This document shows, in pieces, positions 61,901 to 64,000 of a stretch of 64,000 nt of DNA (positions are counted from its first letter, which is position 1; each line of letters opens with the position of its first letter). Source of the stretch: Flavobacteriales bacterium (GTDB lineage: Bacteria > Bacteroidota > Bacteroidia > Flavobacteriales_E > Vicingaceae); contig PALM01000020.1 of NCBI GenBank assembly GCA_002706365.1, positions 186,001 to 250,000 on the forward strand, written 5' to 3'. The position numbers and the translations under genes were made by a program. The notes below the pieces were generated by a model. It worked only from the letters and a program-made list of their open reading frames with translations. It was not told the origin of the DNA and made no database searches.

Positions 61901-62746
61901 ATGAAAAAACGTCTACTTCTTTCTTCTTTTACCTTAGTTCTTGCCTTAATGGCAATCAGTATTATCTTAAGTTCAAGTTCCAATGGTAGAGCTTTTGCCG
62001 GCAACAGTGGAAACACTGGAGCACCGGGAGAGCCAACAACTTGTGGGAGCTGTCATGCCGGTGGCTCATATGGAGCAACTACTTATCAAATTGAGTTATT
62101 GGATAGCAACAATCGTGTAGTTTCCTCCTACAATCCGGGTGATGTATATACTTTGAGAGGAACTTTCACTACCCCTTCCGGAAATCTTGTACCAGCTGCT
62201 TATGGTTTTCAGGTGGTGAGCTTGATCAACACAAATGGCACTTATAATGCATGGTCGTCACCATCTGCCAACACCAGAATTGCATCTGCTTTTAATGGCA
62301 GATCTTATGCAGAACAAAACGGTCCTATTACGAATAACACTTTTAGCGTAAGTTGGACAGCTCCTTCACAGGGAAGCGGCCCGGTAGACTTTTATAGCGC
62401 TTCCAATGGTATCAATAACAATAGAGGCACATCTGGTGATAATGGTTATTCAGATCAGTTGACCATTACGGAAAATGTTTCTACAGCTATCAATGAAGTG
62501 AATCTAAACGACTACTTCAACTTCTATCCCAATCCGGTTAGAAACACCTTGAATGTAGAGAATGCTAATGATGGGTTAATCAGCCTAAGGATCTTTGATT
62601 ATCAAGGAAGACAACAAGCTGTTCACACAATTAATGGAACATCTCAGAAGTCTATTGATCTAAGCAATCTTAGTGATGGTCTTTATTTGATACAGCTCGA
62701 AGATCAATCGGGAAATAAAGCAGTTCAGAAATTGATCAAACAATAG
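61901..62746 (+). CDS. Secreted choice-of-anchor V-like protein with CxxCH motif and T9SS sorting domain
   Basis: From the ATG at 61901 the product is 281 residues with a signal peptide ending RAFA. The upstream TTG at 61859 adds 14 unlikely residues. The N-terminal part carries PTTCGSCHAGGSYG, a c-type-heme-like CxxCH, then a YxxxIELLDSNN-type module that resembles the choice-of-anchor V family. The C-terminal end (FYPNPVRNTLNVENANDG, DGLYLIQLEDQSGNK) is a type A sorting domain. Confidence 0.8.
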   Translation: MKKRLLLSSFTLVLALMAISIILSSSSNGRAFAGNSGNTGAPGEPTTCGSCHAGGSYGATTYQIELLDSNNRVVSSYNPGDVYTLRGTFTTPSGNLVPAAYGFQVVSLINTNGTYNAWSSPSANTRIASAFNGRSYAEQNGPITNNTFSVSWTAPSQGSGPVDFYSASNGINNNRGTSGDNGYSDQLTITENVSTAINEVNLNDYFNFYPNPVRNTLNVENANDGLISLRIFDYQGRQQAVHTINGTSQKSIDLSNLSDGLYLIQLEDQSGNKAVQKLIKQ

Positions 62747-62755
62747 ATATTCATT

Positions 62756-62989
62756 CTACTTTTTCACTTTCGACTTTAAGTCGTAGAGCAGATATTCCAA
62801 TCCGTTCAATTTGATCTCGTAAAGGGTTTCCAATAGCACTCCCAATTTGCCTTTTGGAAATCCTTTTTGTTTGAACCATACCAAATAGGGTTCAGGTAGA
62901 TCACAAAGTACTCTGCCTTTGTATTTACCAAAGGGCATTTTCATTTGAACTAATTGCAAGAGTAGTTTGGAATTGGCTTCTTGGTCCAT
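62756..62989 (-). CDS. DUF3820-family small protein
   Basis: The 77-residue product contains the DUF3820 signature MPFGKYKGRVLCDLPEPYLVWFKQKGFPKGKLGVLL. Distant relatives have been called quorum-sensing-regulated virulence factors, but function is unknown. It lies next to the convergent T9SS gene and 34 bases from the oxygenase gene on the same strand. Confidence 0.83.
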   Translation of the reverse strand: MDQEANSKLLLQLVQMKMPFGKYKGRVLCDLPEPYLVWFKQKGFPKGKLGVLLETLYEIKLNGLEYLLYDLKSKVKK

Positions 62990-63023
62990 GCTGAGCTTTG
63001 CTCAAAACTAAGGGTTTAGATCC

Positions 63024-63737
63024 TTATAAACCTCTTCGCTTCATCCAGCCTGTTAAACTAACTCTTAATGCATTTGATGTAAGCACTTCGTGTTCTAGGG
63101 CGCTATCGAAGAACACAAGTCGACCTGGCAAAGGTTCTATGATGATGCTGTTCGAATTCGAGGTCCGAGTTCGTTCATTTCCGTCTATGACTCCCATTTC
63201 AGATTTCTGATTCCTGATTTCTGATTTACTTTCAGCCTCTTGCTCACTATTCAACCTCTTGCTGTATATCACTAACTCTCCTCCATCTCCATTCTTCCAA
63301 TCTTCACTGAGGTAAAGCACCATGGAGAATTTACGTTGATCCCTATTGTGGAATTGATCTGAATGTCGCTCGTAGAAACTGCCCTCCTCATAGATAGCAT
63401 AGTGGAAATTATAATCGAGAATACCAGCAAAACAGCTGTAATTGAGATACTCTACGAATTCAGCAACCCAATTCATATAGTCTTGCTGTACTCCTTCTAT
63501 ACCGGTCTTTGGAAGCCAGTAGATCTGATCTGATCGAATGGATTTCTCTTTGGTAAAATTGAAACGATCACCTATGCCGGCAAGACGAAAATCATTGTTT
63601 TCGTATCGATTGATAGCAAGTTCTCTAAGCTCGTCTATAAAACTTTTAGAAAAGCATTCATCGTAGATGGCATAACCTTTATCAAGGTATCCATCGATTA
63701 ATTTCTCAAATTGAGAAATAGATTTGGTTGTCTTCAA
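63024..63737 (-). CDS. 2OG-Fe(II) oxygenase with low-complexity insertion
   Basis: The 237-residue product has the prolyl hydroxylase-like jelly roll: iron ligands in ERHSDQF (HxD) and ALEHEVL, 2-oxoglutarate binding in RVSLTGW, and the strand KFSMVLYLSEDW-GDGGELVIY between them. About residues 165-198 form an insertion (EAESKSEIRNQKSEMGVIDGNERTRTSNSNS) encoded by near-repeats of AATCAGAAATCAGG-type DNA at about 63130-63230, found otherwise between genes. Protein hydroxylation is the usual role. The start is TTG at 63737, directly after TGA; no better start exists. Confidence 0.8.
   Translation of the reverse strand: MKTTKSISQFEKLIDGYLDKGYAIYDECFSKSFIDELRELAINRYENNDFRLAGIGDRFNFTKEKSIRSDQIYWLPKTGIEGVQQDYMNWVAEFVEYLNYSCFAGILDYNFHYAIYEEGSFYERHSDQFHNRDQRKFSMVLYLSEDWKNGDGGELVIYSKRLNSEQEAESKSEIRNQKSEMGVIDGNERTRTSNSNSIIIEPLPGRLVFFDSALEHEVLTSNALRVSLTGWMKRRGL
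63130..63232. repeat. Low-complexity intergenic-type repeat inside a coding region
   Basis: On the minus strand AAATCAGAAATCAGG, AATCAGAAATCTG and a CGAACTCGGACCTCG-like word follow one another. These resemble low-complexity intergenic sequence such as ATTCGTAATTCATAATTG near 215-240 and 975-1005. The tract is in frame in the 2OG oxygenase. Confidence 0.6.
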
Positions 63738-63739
63738 TC

Positions 63740-63774
63740 AAAAAAAAATAGCTGCACAAAATTGCAGCTATTTT
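63740..63774 (-). terminator. Strong intrinsic terminator (minus strand)
   Basis: AAAATAGCTGC (63745-63755) and GCAGCTATTTT (63764-63774) pair perfectly over 11 bases around an 8-base loop. Read on the minus strand the stem is followed by a run of nine T residues (complement of 63740-63748). It terminates the T9SS gene ending at 63801, and its T run stops three bases from the TTG start of the oxygenase. Confidence 0.85.
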
Positions 63775-63800
63775 CAATTCAATACTCTTTTTGAAAAATA

Positions 63801-64000
63801 TTAATTCACCACGATCTTTCTCGAGATTCTTTCATCTCCTCTTTGAATACTTAAGAAGTAGATTCCCTTATCCAAGTCTTCCAGATCTAGACTCAATCTT
63901 CCATTCTGAAAATTCAATGGCAAGCTCACTTCCTTACCTCTAATATCTAGAAGCATAATTGAGCCATAATTCCCTTTTACTAATCCATCTACATATAGAT
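63801..64000 (-). CDS. C-terminal end of a T9SS-sorted protein (cut by window end)
   Basis: On the minus strand the frame is open to the window edge and ends in TAA at 63803-63801. The visible 66 residues (VDGLVKGNYGSIMLLDIRGKEVSLPL, GRLSLDLEDLDKGIYFLSIQRGDERISRKIVVN) match a type A sorting domain. The rest of the protein lies outside the window. Confidence 0.75.
   Translation of the reverse strand, partial: LYVDGLVKGNYGSIMLLDIRGKEVSLPLNFQNGRLSLDLEDLDKGIYFLSIQRGDERISRKIVVN

Overview
The window reads as AT-rich chromosomal DNA of a member of the Bacteroidota, most likely a flavobacterium of the Cryomorphaceae/Schleiferiaceae type. The basis is several secreted proteins with type IX secretion (T9SS) C-terminal sorting domains (types A and B), Bacteroidetes -7 boxes (TAnnTTTG), families largely restricted to this phylum (MerTP fusion, RND-TolC fusion, GDCCVxC, DUF6660-like, AraC proteins with TolB-like and TPR parts), and very weak Shine-Dalgarno signals. 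No rRNA, tRNA, CRISPR array, transposase or phage gene was recognised.

Layout. 1-4.1 kb: a tandem pair of paralogous small membrane proteins with duplicated downstream DNA, a T9SS protein, an Hsp15-like S4 protein, a membrane protein and many degenerate intergenic repeats. 4.17-16.5 kb: an accessory metal-handling island. It carries a GIY-YIG protein, a MerT-MerP fusion with a GDCCVxC protein, and an operon with a DUF6660-like protein, an HME-RND pump fused to its own TolC, a CusB-type adaptor, three CDF-type transporters, a methyltransferase and a DUF3703 protein. It has no recognisable recombinase or regulator. Its ends and internal joints carry short sites whose 11-base half is identical to the XerD arm of the E. 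coli dif site, and the two ends are homologous long-hairpin elements. I consider this the main discovery candidate: a Xer/dif-module-like cassette island in a Bacteroidetes chromosome.

16.6-28.8 kb: a dense group of exported hydrolases. Three genes lie on the plus strand (barrel-like protein, alpha/beta hydrolase lipoprotein, S41-like protein). Six lie on the minus strand (DUF2911-TPR, PDZ-hydrolase, two unknowns of which one has a TonB-like C-terminus, a text-repeat-like protein and a serine hydrolase), divergent from an AraC regulator, with a DUF885 metallopeptidase beyond it. 29-37.5 kb: a T9SS beta-helix protein, then a MarR/GbsR regulator and a complete tripartite RND multidrug pump; a shared inverted-repeat operator sits upstream of both regulator and pump. 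A TetR regulator follows a clear terminator. 37.5-46.5 kb: a 680-base gene-poor stretch, a DoxX-like protein divergent from an ECF sigma factor, a PLP decarboxylase broken by one base in an A8 run, a barrel-like protein, an AraC-TPR regulator, a CPBP protease, a serine hydrolase and an NAD-binding protein.

46.6-64 kb: a bestrophin channel, a T9SS propeller protein, a metal/redox cluster (HMA-AraC regulator, HMA-MauE membrane protein, zinc-less MDR reductase), a DODA-type dioxygenase, a 1679-residue T9SS adhesin-like protein with three exact-period 651-base supermodules, further surface proteins, a small-molecule kinase, a choice-of-anchor V-like protein with a CxxCH motif, a DUF3820 protein, a 2OG-Fe(II) oxygenase carrying a low-complexity insertion, and the end of another T9SS protein.
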